From: Macrotis lagotis
Taxonomy: Eukaryota; Chordata; Mammalia; Peramelemorphia; Peramelidae
Direction: 5' to 3'
Assembly (NCBI RefSeq): GCF_037893015.1
Contig: NC_133658.1
Location: forward strand, 638,162,244 to 638,226,243
Length of the DNA stretch: 64,000 nucleotides
The position numbers were made by a program, and so were the translations under genes. This document shows, in pieces, positions 10,677 to 22,420 of this stretch. Under the pieces are notes generated by a model. The model was not told where the DNA came from. It ran no database searches and saw nothing but the letters and a program-made list of their open reading frames with translations. Each line of letters begins with the position of its first letter. Position 1 is the first letter of the stretch.

Positions 10677-11590
10677 CTGGCTAATTTTACTTTTTTGCTG
10701 AATTGCTTTCTCATTCCAGGTGGATGATTGAGTTTTAGATTAGCTGCATTCCTTTTCCAGTTGGTCAATTTTATTTTTTGAAGAGTTACATTCTTTTTCC
10801 AGTTGGTTATTTTTATTTTCAAAGATTTCTTTGGTCAATATTTCATAATCTTTCTTGCATGACTCTCATTTCTTTTCTCTTCTTCCTCTCTTCCTTGGTT
10901 TTTAAGTTCTTTTTTATACTCCTCTATGAGGTTTTTGGATTTGAGTTCAATTCATAGACACCTTTGAGACTTCCCATGTAGGTGATTTGTCACTGTATTC
11001 TTCTGAGATGACATCTTTATTTGCATACTAGCTTTCTATGATTAGTGATCATATTGTTGAACTCTGCTCTTCACATATAGGGAGTATAGTCCTGAACATT
11101 TTGTGTAGGGACTTGGATCTGATCCCTGTCTTATCACTTGTCAAGATGTTGCAGCTCAGGCAATAACTATGCAGAGGTTTGTTTCCTCCTTTATGTCTAG
11201 GTTCTGTCTATACAATGGTTTGTTACCAATCCATCCCTAGGGTGTTCCTGGGGTTCAGATGCTGTCTGGGGATGAGACCCTCCCTACTGGCTGGCTATCT
11301 AGCTGCCAGGACCTCTGTTGTGGTTTAGCTTCTGGTACTTGGACTACACTGTGGCTAAAATCCTCCTGTTGACTTTCGTGTCCCCCAACTACTGGGATTT
11401 ATTTCCCCTTTTCTTCTGAAGAGACAGACCTTAACTGAAGATTCTTCAAGATGTCTGAAGTTGAAAACTTGTTTGATCTTTTTTTTGGTGGGATCTGTAA
11501 CTTTAATGTGTGTTTTTAGGATTCATTTAGTGCTGTGTAGGGAAAATTTCAGGAGTATGCTAGCTTCCTGCTGCCATATTGGATCCACCA

Positions 11591-12445
11591 CAGAAATCCA
11601 TCAGTCAGCTTTTGGATTTTCTTTTCAATTTGGACAATTTAATTTTAAAGGAGTTTTGTTCCATGGATTTCTTTTTTTCATTTTACCTATTGTTCTATTT
11701 AAGAAGTTTTTTCCTTCAATCAATTTTTCTATTTCTTTTGCCAAATTGTAATCTCTCTCATGCATAACATTCATTTATTTTCCCAACTTTTCTTCTATTT
11801 CTCTGATTTTTAAAATCCTTTTTGGACTTGAGAGCAATTTGTCTTCCCCTCTGACATTACACATCCTCTTCCAAGTTTGTTTTGATCTTCCCTGTTGTTA
11901 TAGTAATTTTCTATGCTCTTGTTTTATTTTTTAGTTTTCATCATTTTTGCCCTATTTCTTGCCATTTAAAATTGCACTCTACTCTTCAAATTGAAGGGCC
12001 ACTCACCTGGGCTTCTCTGGCTAGGGACCAGGGACCTGATCTCTGATTCTCTGTACAAGGGCCTCAGGAGCTGGCAGTTTACCTACTGCTTTGTTGTAGG
12101 TATGGTGCATTGGGTTTGAGGACTGGAAATATGCCTTCTATACTGGAGCTAGAAGTTTCATAGCTAGGCTCCCTGGGCCAGGAATGAGTGGCCTTGGTTG
12201 GTGACCTATACTGGTACTTACAGCCTCCAGATGGCTTGTCCAGACACACCTGCACTGGGCTTTCTCCCCTTTTATCATAGTGAGATAGATCTTTCCTGGT
12301 GTTCTTCTAAATTATCTTAAGTTGGAAAATTGTTTCACTCCATCTATCTGTAGGTTTGTCCCATCAGAATTTGTTTAAAGGGAAACTGGAGAGAATTCAG
12401 TCAACTTTCTAGTTTTTCTCTGTCATCTTAACTCCTCCCTCACAA
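11591..12445 (-). mobile_element. L1-type 5' piece (ORF1 coiled-coil start and 5' UTR)
   Basis: Minus-strand sequence resembles the 5' end of another marsupial L1 subfamily: 5' terminus near 12440 ('ctgtcatcttaactcctccc' on plus), a GC-richer 5' UTR at 11980-12300, and a coiled-coil-like start at 11600-11900. It could be the far part of L1 copy 1, separated by copy 2, or an independent fragment. Confidence 0.55.
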
Positions 12446-12734
12446 AGTTTAAATTTTAACTACACAAAGGGGAAGGAATTTAAAGTGGAGACCTAATAGG
12501 AAAATCAATTTCCACATGCTTTCTAATAAAAATGTTAGCTTTAATTTGATTCCTAACTTTATGTCAAAGGTAGAAATATGAGGTTGAAGTCCAAATCCAG
12601 ATTTGATTGATTGAAGATGTGCAACAATGGGTCAGATCAAAAATACTCATGCTTGATAGAACTCAGGGATCTATAACAACAGGATTGTGTGTGCAATTTT
12701 CAGAAATAAAACCTTAAGTTTGATTGTTTTATAA

Positions 12735-12905
12735 TTGTTATTAATATATTATTGTGTGCATTACATAATATTTTAAGTGTATTCTCCTAAGTACAGCAAG
12801 CTATCACAACCCTATGAGACAAATAGCATAAGAACTATTACTCCATTTTACAGTTAAGGGAAGTGAGTCTTAAGAGAGCTTAAGTGACTTGCCCTCAGCC
12901 ACAAG
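12735..12905 (-). mobile_element. MIR/CORE-type SINE
   Basis: Antisense copy: 'cacaaccctatgagacaaat', 'ctccattttacagtt', 'cttaagtgacttgccc'. The head is missing beyond about 12905. Confidence 0.65.
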
Positions 12906-12954
12906 ACCAAAAAAACAAACCAAAATTCTTGTGCTTGTACTTCTTGTACTTCTT

Positions 12955-13075
12955 TTCTGCCCTAATAGAATGTAAGCTTAAAAGGAAGGATTGAGTCATT
13001 CTATGCATTGTCACCTCCCTCTGTCCCTAGCATAAATTACATGCTTAATGAATCCTTGTTGATTGATTGATTTGA
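12955..13075 (+). mobile_element. L2 3' end
   Basis: 'aatagaatgtaagctt', 'cctagcataaa' and the terminal 'ttgttgattgattgatt' match the L2 3' UTR, which ends in a short tandem rather than poly(A). Confidence 0.7.
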
Positions 13076-13123
13076 AACCAATTTTGCCCTTAGAAAATGT
13101 TTATACTACTGAGAGTTATATAC

Positions 13124-13163
13124 TACTCTCAGTATACTAAATACTCAGTATATACTGAGAGTA
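13124..13163. repeat. Short perfect inverted repeat
   Basis: Arms TACTCTCAGTATA (13124-13136) and its exact complement (13151-13163) with a 14-base loop. No flanking promoter or gene gives it a role. Confidence 0.8.
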
Positions 13164-13534
13164 AGAATGAGTTATTCATTTTGGGTTTAACTTTCTCTCA
13201 AGGTAGTCCTGCCTTTGTAGGGGAAACTAGGGAAATAATTAGAACTTCTTACTATGTCCATTCACTATCCAGGATCAAGGGAATCTGCACTGAGGATTAG
13301 GCTCTTTGAACTTAGCTTGGCTGTTGCTCAGATAATAAGCAGAATGGAAGACACTGAACCTTTTCTCAAAGTTAGGAGTACCTGCCAGATTTGCTGACCT
13401 AGCTTTCAAAACTCAGTCATTTCTAGCTTTGCTAAATAATAACTTCAATAAATGAGATGAAAAAATAAAACTAAAAATCTAAGATTTTCAGCAAAGCAAG
13501 GAAAAGTAAATCCTAGTTACAAATAAATTGTGTA

Positions 13535-13775
13535 GCTAGATGGTACTGTGGATAGATAGAGCACTGGGCTTGAAATCAGAAAGACTCATCTTCATGAGTA
13601 TAAATCTGGTTGCAGATACTATTAAATGTGTGACTTTGGATAAATCACTTAAACTTGTTTTCTTCAGTTTTCTCATCTGTAAAATGAGCTAAAAAGAAAA
13701 TAGCAGCTCCAGTGTCTCTGCCAAGAAAACCACACAGAGTCAGACAATGAGGCAACAATAACAAAAGTTACAAAT

Positions 13776-13776
<1 letters not shown>
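13535..13776 (+). mobile_element. MAR1-type SINE
   Basis: Head 'gctagatggtactgtggata', 'tcatctgtaaaatgagct', and RTE-like tail 'ctctgccaagaaaaccacac...gagtcagacaatga'. The tail runs straight into the (CA)n array. Confidence 0.85.

Positions 13777-13777
<1 letters not shown>

Positions 13778-13829
<52 letters not shown>
13778..13829. repeat. (CA)n microsatellite at a SINE tail
   Basis: About 25 CA units directly after the MAR1 tail, the usual place where SINE tails seed microsatellites. Confidence 0.97.
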
Positions 13830-13831
<2 letters not shown>

Positions 13832-13849
13832 GAAGAAAGTGTTATTATT

Positions 13850-14990
13850 AACATTATTCCCAACACTGAGCATTCCAGTAAGACTCCTCATTTATCTTGT
13901 CAAAGTACTCTGGTTCTATAAGACCTGCTCTTAAAAATTAATTTTGTTTTATAATGTATTTAACAATCTTCAAAATAAACATTTGAATGTGGAATAAGAA
14001 AAGAAATTCCATATGAAACCGTGAACCTCTGTTCATTGAATGTCTGTTCTTTGAAAATATATGTTAAATTTTGTAAGATAGTATTAGAAGTACTCTGTTT
14101 TAATCCCCCCTCTGAACTTCTATTAGTTTAAAACAAGTATTTTTTCAGAAAAGTAGTCCAAGATTTTTCTCAAGATATATTCCAGGAGATATGTAGATAC
14201 TTAAGAGGGTCATGGAATAATTATATACACATTTGTACAAACTGAAGTCACATTTCTCTCAGTCTTTTATTATGGCTTTTGACTTCTTCACTGATGCTTT
14301 ATCTGATGTTTCTAAAGGTCTCTTGTAACCCTTAGAGCCTTGTTCTAAATGAGAAACCTTGTTCATTTTGTCTCAATGTTTGTTAGAAGATATTTTGCAC
14401 AGTAGTGACCCACGCCAGCTCCTTTTTTCCAGGATCTCTGGTTTAAGTCAATAAATTCTAAGTACTTACTTCATTAATGAATCTATTTGCTTAGCAGGAT
14501 CCTGCACTACTTTCTTTTGAACTTAGTAGATACTCAGCATATTTAGAGAAGTGAGTTCTTGGGTTTCAGAATTTATACATTACCAAATATTAGGCAAATA
14601 ATACGTAATGCTTAAAATCAGAACCTGCTTTTCTCTAATGGCAAGTGTTCCTTCTGGTTAGAGATCACTTGGGTAATGGACAATAATAAACTTGACAAGT
14701 TGAGCCCCATTGAATAAACACGTAGTTTGGCTAAAGGGAAAAAAATATTTACTGAGAACTACATGAAATAATCAGTTTGATAAAATAGATTTTAATAGTC
14801 TCAGTATATGTAAATTGAGAATGTTAATCCTCGATAATAACCTTATATCATTTAACAAGTTATTGAGAAGTTATGTGATAAGTGATAAAGATTCAAAGAA
14901 AAAGTAAGGAATTTTTCCAGTTCTCAAGATTTGCATTCTAATTGATGGGAAGGGGCGGGGACAACAGGCATTGTACACAAGTACACAAAC
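13850..14990. other. No recognisable feature
   Basis: Single-copy-looking AT-rich DNA; no open frame above background and no repeat family that I can name. Confidence 0.45.
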
Positions 14991-14996
14991 ATACAT

Positions 14997-15050
14997 ACCA
15001 TGAATACACACACGTATATATGTATATATGTATATATACATACATATGAT
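14997..15050. repeat. Mixed CA/TA microsatellite
   Basis: 'acacacacgtatatatgtat' and further tatata/cata units. Confidence 0.85.
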
Positions 15051-15066
15051 ATAAGTAAGATCAATC

Positions 15067-15470
15067 AATCAGTAAATATTGATTAAGTGTTTACTATGTA
15101 ACAAAGGTAGCTAGGTGGAACAGTGGAATTTGGCTTGGTGTCAGGAAGTCTAATCTTTCTGAGTTCAAATCCAGCCTCAGATACTTACTTGCTATATGAT
15201 TCTGGACAAGTTACTTAACATCTGTTTGCATCAGTTTCCTCATCTGTAAAATGAGCAGAAGGAAATGGAAGATCACTCTGTTATCTTTGCCAAGAAAATT
15301 CCAAATAGGCTCACAAAGACAACAACATGTGACAGACAGCAGATGGATTCTAACTTTGGAAGAGAGGGCATTTGCAATTAAGGGCACCAGAAAAGGCTTC
15401 TGGAAGAGAGTAGTATTTGAACAGATTCTTAAAAGAAGCCAGGAATGCTAAGAAGGATGGAACTACATTA
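15067..15470 (-). mobile_element. L2 3' UTR piece, split by a SINE
   Basis: Antisense L2 terminus ('aatattgattaagtgtttac') then, after the SINE at 15104-15335, the L2 3' UTR phrase 'aaaggcttctggaagagag' and 'aagaagccaggaatgc'. Confidence 0.6.
15104..15335 (+). mobile_element. MAR1-type SINE
   Basis: Head 'aggtagctaggtggaacag', 'gagttcaaatccagcctc', 'tcatctgtaaaatgagcag' and tail 'ttatctttgccaagaaaatt'. Sits inside the L2 fragment. Confidence 0.88.
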
Positions 15471-15604
15471 GCAACCAGTAACACTATGGGTTCCTCATGG
15501 CTTGTTGTGCAGGTCAAAGAAAAAAAGAGATTAAAAGCTTTGATTAGGACATCTGGTCTAGACAGATCACATAGCAGACCTGCCTAAATATACTCTGTCT
15601 TGTG

Positions 15605-15790
15605 GTCAATCTAGCATTGTAGAAGGAGCTCTAGATTCTGTCAGAAGACTTTAGGTTCTGAATTCAACCTCTTGATTAGCATCTCCTGAAGCAGATTCCA
15701 TATCTATTGATTAAATGAAGGGATTAGGTTAGATGACCTTTGAGGAAGGTCCCTTCCAGCTCTAAATACCTAACTTTAAGATTGGAGCCC
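15605..15790 (+). mobile_element. MIR
   Basis: Ends in the characteristic 'ggttagatgacctttgagg' and 'cccttccagctctaaat'; the head is diverged. Confidence 0.7.
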
Positions 15791-15899
15791 ACACCACATA
15801 GAGTACAGGCATTATAAGCTCTGAAGGTCAAGTCTGTAGGGGGAAGCAAAATTGATATGGTTCTTCTCTGAGGGACAGGTCAGTTTTAAATTAAGGAAT

Positions 15900-16450
15900 C
15901 TCAGCCCTCATTCTTCTCTAGTATAGACTCAGGAGTTCCTCTACCATTCTGAAACCTCACCATGTACTGGTGCATCATCCTCAAACATCATTTACAGCCC
16001 TGAAATTCACTCATTAGAAGTACCCACACTCCCTGTAGCCATTTCCTCTGATCAGATGCTTCTTCAAGAACCTCCAGGTCAAAAATGTCTCATTCCTCTC
16101 TAGGCTATACTCTCAACTTACTCTATGATACCCCTATTACCTTCATCTATCCCCCTCACCTTTTCACCTCCCTATAATCCTCTTTTTTGGCTTCTTTTTG
16201 TTTTACCTCTCTCCATTAGAATATAAACTTCTTGAGAGAAAAGATATTCCCCAGGGCTCTGTATATAGCAAGTGCTTAATAAATCTTTTTTTTTAGATTT
16301 TTTTTTTGCAATGCAATGGGGTTAAGTGGCTTGCCCAAGGCCACACAGCTAGATAATTAGTGTTTGAGACCGGATTCGAACCCAGGTACTCCTGACTCCA
16401 GGGCCCGTACTTTATCCACTGCACCACCTAGCTGTCCCATTTAATAAATA
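15900..16450 (+). mobile_element. L2-like 3' region, split by a SINE
   Basis: Late part is clear L2 3' UTR ('cattagaatataaacttctt', 'gtgcttaataaat'); the earlier pyrimidine-rich part (15900-16190) is assigned with less certainty. A SINE sits in the 'ttaataaat' end. Confidence 0.5.
16285..16438 (-). mobile_element. tRNA-derived SINE (~150-bp family)
   Basis: Antisense copy from poly(T) to 'cacctagctgtccc'. Target-site duplication TTAATAAAT at 16276-16284 and 16441-16449. Confidence 0.92.
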
Positions 16451-17440
16451 TTAATAAACTAACTGTTAATAACAAAAAATATATTTCCTCAATCCAATCA
16501 CTTAGTCCCATTATTCTTAGGATCAACATCCCTGCGACCTATATTCAGATTAAAACTGAGTGGACAAAGAGCATAGTATTTTCTCTGCCCAAACATATCA
16601 TTCCATACAAAAAAGAAGTCATTTATTGTCATGGATGGCTAAACTAACTGGCAGGTTCACAACACTAAAAGGGAACTGTGATGACTCCTGACTCCTTGAA
16701 AGAAGGAGTGGGAGTTTAATTCTTGCTCAAGGGTGCATTTATATCCAAGGACATATAATGTTCTAAGGCAATGTCTAATTTCCAGATGTTTTATGTTCAG
16801 TGTCCCTGTAAAGAATCTCTTTAGGATCAGTAGTGTTCCCAGAGAGAATAAGAAATTAGCTACTAAGTAAGTCACCCTAGATCATGTGCAATTTTGTTGG
16901 TGGCATGAGAGTTATGAAATACAAGGCTTTTGAGGATTCCTTGACCTCCAGATCTGAGTCGTGCTGTACTGACTTGGTTCCATTGGAGAATCCAGAGTAT
17001 ACTTGGAGAACTGCAAGGGAAGCTTAAAATGTTGGTTAGGAGAGGATATGGGGAAAAGCAGAGGACTGGGTGAGAATGACTGGAGAACCATTCTGTTGCC
17101 ACACTCAGACACACTGTATAACATTAATACTAGCTTATTTACTTTCCATTGATCCTGAAGATGAAAACTTAATTTGTAAGTATGTCATTCACCCATAAAA
17201 AAGCATGAGAAAAAGAAAAATTTCCTTCTGAAAGTAGGAAACAAACATTTGCTTTCTTCTCTTGTCTTCTGGGTCCAAGAATTTAATTGTAGATTTCCTG
17301 GAACCTCCGGGACAGGCAGGATGATAGTGGGCCAGCCTGGAGCTAGCCTACTTTCTAGTCTCAGTCATTTTTCCTGTCAAAAGCAATGTTGTTTTTACTG
17401 GAATGCTTTGTGTATCAACTATATTGGACATGATAAAGTA
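16450..17440. other. No recognisable feature
   Basis: About 1 kb of single-copy-looking DNA. Several 60-80 codon open runs on the minus strand show no family resemblance and overlap each other in frame. Confidence 0.45.
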
Positions 17441-17444
17441 GATG

Positions 17445-17600
17445 GCAAACTCAGAGTTTAGTTTTGGCTCAGTCCTTAACTAGCTGAGTAATTTTATGCT
17501 GATCATTTTAACTCTCTGTCCCTCAGGTTTCTCCTAATTTAAATATGAGAATTTGATTAGAACTTTTTTAAGGTCCATCCTAGTCACATGATCCTATACC
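17445..17600 (+). mobile_element. MIR
   Basis: 'agtccttaactagctgagta', 'ttaactctctgtccctcag', 'aaggtccatcctagtcac': the MIR core and 3' block, diverged. Confidence 0.6.
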
Positions 17601-17739
17601 ATCTGGTCATTACATTCATTAAAAAGCCATTTTTAATATGCAGATTCTTTTTTTCTTTTGGTCTCAGGGATTTCAGTGGATTGTGAGGTCAATATTAGTT
17701 AATAAAGTGAAACATCACCTAAAATAGATAATGAACCCT

Positions 17740-18260
17740 TAGGTCATGGTGCCCAGGACCAAGGACAAGATAGCCTTGAAGTCCTCCATTCTATTCAGAC
17801 AACATGGAGAAATAATTGTGTTCAGTTCTAGGCATTACAGCTCAGGAAGAACTTATTTTCTTTTTTATTTAATTGTTTTCATGTTCCTTCACTGTTCCTT
17901 GTTTCATGTAAACTCACAAGAGTACCCAGAGTGGAGCAATCAAGAAGACAATGAGTTTCAAGGTTTTGCCATATGATAAAACAAAAAAGACATTCAAATA
18001 ATTGGCAATGCATACACTGAAGAGGAAAAGTTGCAGGGAAAAGATGACCACTACCTTTAAGTATTTGGAAACTTACATCAATAAAAAAGGAATTGGATTC
18101 AATATGTTTGATTCTAGAGGACAGAACAAAATAGAATGGGTTACACAAGAGGTACTGAGTGCTTCAGGTCAAATAGAAGTTAGATGATCACTCATCTTCC
18201 CCAGATGGGGTTTCAGTAGGTGGCTTGTAGATCATTTATGCTTTATATTCTGTGATAGCT
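17740..18260 (+). mobile_element. L3/CR1-type LINE 3' region
   Basis: 'gtgttcagttctaggcatta', 'atgaccactacctttaag', 'atttggaaacttacatc' and 'aaaatagaatgggttacac' follow the order of the mammalian L3 (CR1) 3' sequence. An AT-rich interruption lies near 17855-17920. Confidence 0.65.
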
Positions 18261-18321
18261 TAAGATTTTTATTTAAAGCCTTATTTTTTGAGAGTTTTCA
18301 AACCAGCACCCAAATCTGTTA

Positions 18322-18570
18322 GTAAAGAACCAGGTGTCTCAGTGAATAAAGTATTGGGTTTAGAGTCAGAAAGTCCTAAATTCAAATCTGACCTCAAATA
18401 CTTAATGACTATGTGACCTTGTTCAAGTTCCATTACCTGAAATGTAAAATGAGGATGGTAGAACCTACCTTACATGGTTACCATGAATACAAAATATGAT
18501 AATATTTTTGGAGTACTTAGAACAATACCTTGCATAGTATTAGTGTTATATAAATACTAATTGTTATTAT
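18322..18570 (+). mobile_element. tRNA-headed SINE, MIR/CORE-type tail
   Basis: Head 'aggtgtctcagtgaataaag', 'ttcaaatctgacctcaaat', then 'aaatgaggatggtagaacct' and 'gataatatttttggagtac'. This tail class is unlike the RTE tail of MAR1. Confidence 0.75.
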
Positions 18571-18824
18571 TAAAATCTACCAGTTTGACTGTTTGAGTAA
18601 AATAATCCATCTGAGGTAGATTATATATCATATACAAATCTTAAACTTAGTGGAAAAGGTTATAGAAATTTATTTGCCCCAGACCCAGGATGTTAATTTT
18701 ATTCTACCTGAGACTCCTCTTTTCTTTGCTTCTTTATTTCTGTTGCCTAGATTTCTCCATTAGTTACCAAGAGTTCCAGCCTTCTACTTTTCAATTCAAT
18801 GCATTTCAATTTAATTCTCAAAAT

Positions 18825-19003
18825 CATAGAATAATAGATTTATATTTGGGAGACACTTGGTCCTAGATTCCATTTTACAGATGAAACTAAGATATAGAGA
18901 GTTTAAGTGAATTTCTTGGAGCTACCAAACTGGTAAGTGTCTGAGGCAGAATTTCAAACCCAGTTTTCTTAAATCCAAGTCTGGTGCTCTATCCAATATG
19001 CTA
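18825..19003 (-). mobile_element. MIR-like SINE
   Basis: Antisense: 'ccattttacagatgaaac', 'gtaagtgtctgaggcag', 'ctggtgctctatcca'. Confidence 0.65.
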
Positions 19004-19004
19004 A

Positions 19005-20035
19005 TTTAATTCAATTAAAAAAACACTTATACTTATTGTAATCCAAATATTGTGCTAAAGTCAAAGGCAAAAACAAAATGAAAGAGCCACTGTCTTCAAG
19101 GAATTTCCACTCTATTGGGGGTGTAATGGGGTATCAGGAATACAGTTAAATATAAAATATGAGAAGAGAGAATACATTGACAAGTAGCTATGGACTAATC
19201 TTGAAAAGAACACACAACTTCTGAAGGGCAGGAATAAAGAGAGAGTGAATTCTAGGGACAAGATACAGTTAATTCAAATACAATAATGTGAAGGATGAAA
19301 TGTTAAGTTCAGGGAACAAATAGTTCTGTTTGATTGGAACAGCAACTATTGTGAAATAAATTTGCAAAAAGAGGCTGGAACCCAATTGAGGAAAACCTTA
19401 AATACTAGATGGAAAAATTTATATTTTTATCCCAGAGGCAATAAGAGTCACTGAAAAGTTTTGAGCAAGGGAGTTAAGCATTGAAAAATCTATGTTGTAC
19501 ACAGATGGCTTTGGCAGTTGTTTAGAGGATATATTAGAGTAGCTGAAAGTAGCTCAGTTAGAAGACAAATACTGCAATCTAGGAAAGAGGTGCTGAGGGT
19601 CTAAAGTGAAGACCTGAATATTTGGAGTTGGGGAGGAGTGCAACAAATTCAAGGAATTTTGTGAAGAGAAGAGAAGAGAAGCATCTGCCTCTTGGAGTTG
19701 AAGACTTGTCAACTAATGATTTCCAAAAACTGAGAGAGACTGGAGAAGAAAAAGACAAGGATGATTTTGAGATCACCAATATGAGTGACAAGATGCATGG
19801 CAGGGCCATGAACAGTGATGGGGAATTTTGGAGGATGGCAAAATTCACAGAGAAGATAATGAATTCAATTTCAAATTATCTTGAATTTAGGGTGCTAATG
19901 GGACCACCAGGTGGTAATGTCCAGCAGTCAGTTAAAGATACATAGCTATAATTCAAGTGACAAGTGTTGATTATTTAGCTTTGGGAGTCATTTTGTAGAT
20001 CAACTTGAGTCATGGGGAACATGTAATATCAATAA
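19005..20035 (-). mobile_element. L2 copy, 3' third
   Basis: Antisense L2: terminus near 19005, then 3' UTR ('agagccactgtcttcaagg'), and coding-derived blocks 'caataagagtcactg' and 'taatgtccagcagtcagtta' in the L2 order. The longest open piece (19622-19945) has no L2 protein match in that frame and is chance. A second L2 begins at 20044 in the same orientation. Confidence 0.7.
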
Positions 20036-21395
20036 CTGCAATAAGTCAATAAAAATTTATTGGGCACTTATTGTGTACAATTAGGCACTGTGCTAAATGC
20101 TGAGGACACAAAGAAAGCAAAAGATAGTCCCTGCTCTCTAAGAGATCACATTCTAAAAAATGAAACATATCAACAATCATGTTCAAATAAGTTGTTTAAA
20201 AGATTGATTAGAGGTGATGAACAGAGGAAAGACACTAGCTAGTGTCAAGTGGATTTGAAAAAGGGGTTTTTTTTAACCTTGTAGAAGGTAGGACTTGATG
20301 GAAGTCAAAAAGCAGTGATGAAGAAGAAAAACTTTCTAAGCATGTGCTGGGATGCTGGGGGAAAGGGGAGATGCAACAAGTGAAAATGAATGAATTAGGA
20401 GATCGAATGGTTTCTGCAATGAATTGCAAGGTCAGTGTCATTGGGTCACAGAACATGTGAGGGTGACTAAAATATAAGAAGACTAGAAAGGGTGAGGGTG
20501 AGACAGTTTATGGAGGACTATGAAAGTCAGTGGATTTTATATTTGACCCTGAGATGATAGAGAGCCATTTGAATTTACTGAATAGACAAATAATCAAATT
20601 TATTTCCATTCTAGGAAGATCACTTAGGCAACTATATAGAAGATTTATTTGAGTCAGGGACCCCAACCAGCAGGCTATTGCAATAGTCCAAATGTGAAGG
20701 CCTGCATTAAGATGGTGGTAGGAATGGATGTAAGGAGGGTAGAGAATATATAAAAGATGTTATGAAGGTAAAATCAATGACTTGGTAATAGATTAGACAA
20801 AGGAGGGTGAATATGAGGAAGGAGTTGAGAATTAAATCTAGCAATTAAATTGCAAGCCTGAAGGATTGGGAAGATAATGGTACATTTGATAATAATATTG
20901 AAGTTAGGAAAGGAGGAGATTATAAAGAGATTGGGGGAGGGAAAGATAACAAAATTGAGTTTTAGACATGTTGAGTTGAAAATATCTACAGAATATCCAA
21001 TTCAAGATTTCCTATAAGCAGTTAAAGATATGAGACTGAGGGGTGCAGCGAAGAGGTTGGGGCTGAATAAATTGACCTATGAATCTTTAGCATTGAGGTA
21101 ATAATTGAATATTTGGAACTGATGATATTGCCAAGTGAAATAATATTTAAAGAAGACAGAAACAGGCCCAAAGCAAAGAGGGAGACCACAGTAGTCAAAA
21201 GGTGAAGTTTTACCTGATGAAGATTCAGCAAAGGAGACTGAGGAGGAATGCTCTATCTTCCAGGAAAGAGGAAAAACAGGAGAGAATAGTCATGAAAACC
21301 TAGAAAAACGGGAGTATAAAGAAGAGGGTCTACAAAAGCATCAAAGACTACAGAGTGGTAAATAAAGATAATTTGATGATTAAGAGTTCAATTAG

Positions 21396-21550
21396 AGGCA
21401 GCTAGGTGGCACAGTGGATAAAGCACCAGACTTGGAGTCAGGAGTACCTGGGTTCAAATCCGGCCTCAGACACTTAATAATTACCTAGCTGTGTGGCCTT
21501 GGGCAAGCCACTTAACCCCATTTGCCTTACAAAAAACTAAAAACAAAAAA
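21396..21550 (+). mobile_element. tRNA-derived SINE, little diverged
   Basis: Head 'aggcagctaggtggcacag' (A box) and 'gggttcaaatccggcctc' (B box) are close to consensus; A-rich tail. Flanks agagttcaattag (21383-21395) and agaattcaatgag (21551-21563) are a duplication with two mismatches. One of the youngest SINEs in the window. Confidence 0.94.
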
Positions 21551-21639
21551 AGAATTCAATGAGAAGTTTGGAAAGAGCAGTTTGAGTTGAATGATAAGGT
21601 TAGAAACCAAATTGTATGAAGTTAAAAAGAGAATGAGAG

Positions 21640-21687
21640 AAAATTATAAAACTCAAATAATATCTTTAATAAAAATTTAAAAAAAGA
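21640..21687 (+). mobile_element. 48-bp extreme 5'-truncated LINE insertion
   Basis: The L2 sequence is broken by a 48-bp block with the half-L1/L1 terminal motif 'ttataaaactcaaataata' and an A-rich end. GAGAATGAGAG flanks it at 21629-21639 and 21688-21698. The same 3' terminus ends the elements at 49.9-50.1 kb. Confidence 0.75.
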
Positions 21688-22111
21688 GAGAATGAGAGGA
21701 ACATGGAGGCAAGGATTGTATAAAATCTTGACCAAATAAGGGAAGAAAATCTGATGATAGCTGTTATGATATATTATGAATGTATGAATGAAGGGATGGT
21801 TTTTGGAAGATGGGAGTGGAAAAACAGGGACTTTTTAAAAAAATTCATTTTTGATCCACATTCATATGTATATTTTAAGTTAAAAAATTTCCTTCTACCC
21901 TCCCTTCCCAGTCCCCCCGCCCAGTGTTGAACAGTCAGGTCAGCATTGTACAAATACATTTTTGATAAACATGTTTACAGATTAATCATTTTCAGTGTGA
22001 GGAATTATGATTAAGGGAAAAAAGATACATAAGAGATAATTTTATAAAGGTCTTATCAGATTGTGAGGGGCTGCTTTTTTGTTTTGTTTTTCTTCCTCTA
22101 GATGGGGATAA

Positions 22112-22400
22112 TGTAAGGGACTGCTGTCTGTGGCGGTACTGTAAACTTTCATCACCTGGTGTCCTCGAGCAATGGAGCATTGTTTTACTGGTTGATTGTA
22201 GAGTGCTACAGGAGTGGGGATGGACCTGGGTCTGGGAAGGATATTTAAGTACTTGTATTTGGTTTAATAAATGGAGATCTAAGGAGATCTTGGAGAACTA
22301 GGAGAACTTTAAAGAGAACTTGTTATCCTTGTCTCCCACATCTTCTGCCCCTTCAATGTTTGCCTGGGTAAGGATAAATGAGTCGGGAAGGAACATAACA
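22112..22400 (+). repeat. LTR, first copy
   Basis: Begins TGTAAGGGACTG, ends GGAACATAACA; TATA-like 'gatatttaagtac' and 'aataaa' in order. Matches the LTR at 24301 along its whole length. Confidence 0.85.
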
Positions 22401-22402
22401 AA

Positions 22403-22420
22403 TGGTTCCTGAATAGAGAC
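22403..22420 (+). other. Primer-binding-like site, tRNA-Lys type
   Basis: Two bases after the LTR, an 18-base block starting TGG agrees at 13 of 18 positions with the site used by tRNA-Lys3-primed retroviruses (comparison from memory). The position is right; the tRNA assignment is tentative. Confidence 0.5.

Larger units (their letters stand above)
6376..11590 (-). mobile_element. L1 copy 2: ORF2, inter-ORF region, ORF1 and 5' UTR (3' end missing)
   Basis: Minus-strand order: 5' UTR ending near 11590 ('gctgccatattggatcc'), ORF1 at about 9840-10950, pyrimidine-rich (on plus) inter-ORF spacer at 8960-9480, ORF2 endonuclease start near 8960, reverse transcriptase at about 6900-7400. The ORF2 start reads 'ILTVNVNGMNCPIKQKWIEE' (8733-8960), matching the L1 endonuclease N-terminus. 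It lacks the ORF2 C-terminus and 3' UTR and joins copy 1 at 6376, so the junction is a rearrangement or deletion rather than a plain insertion. Contains SINEs at 7643-7870 and an RTE-like piece at 9500-9835. No long open frame. Confidence 0.85.

Noticed and set aside
19622-19945. 107-codon open frame, charged and methionine-rich
   Set aside because: Antisense to an L2 3' region; no family resemblance, weak start context and no splice or promoter support.
21396-21550. tRNA gene-like A and B boxes
   Set aside because: They belong to the SINE head: no cloverleaf acceptor pairing, and an A-rich tail with target-site duplication. The same applies to the other SINE heads.
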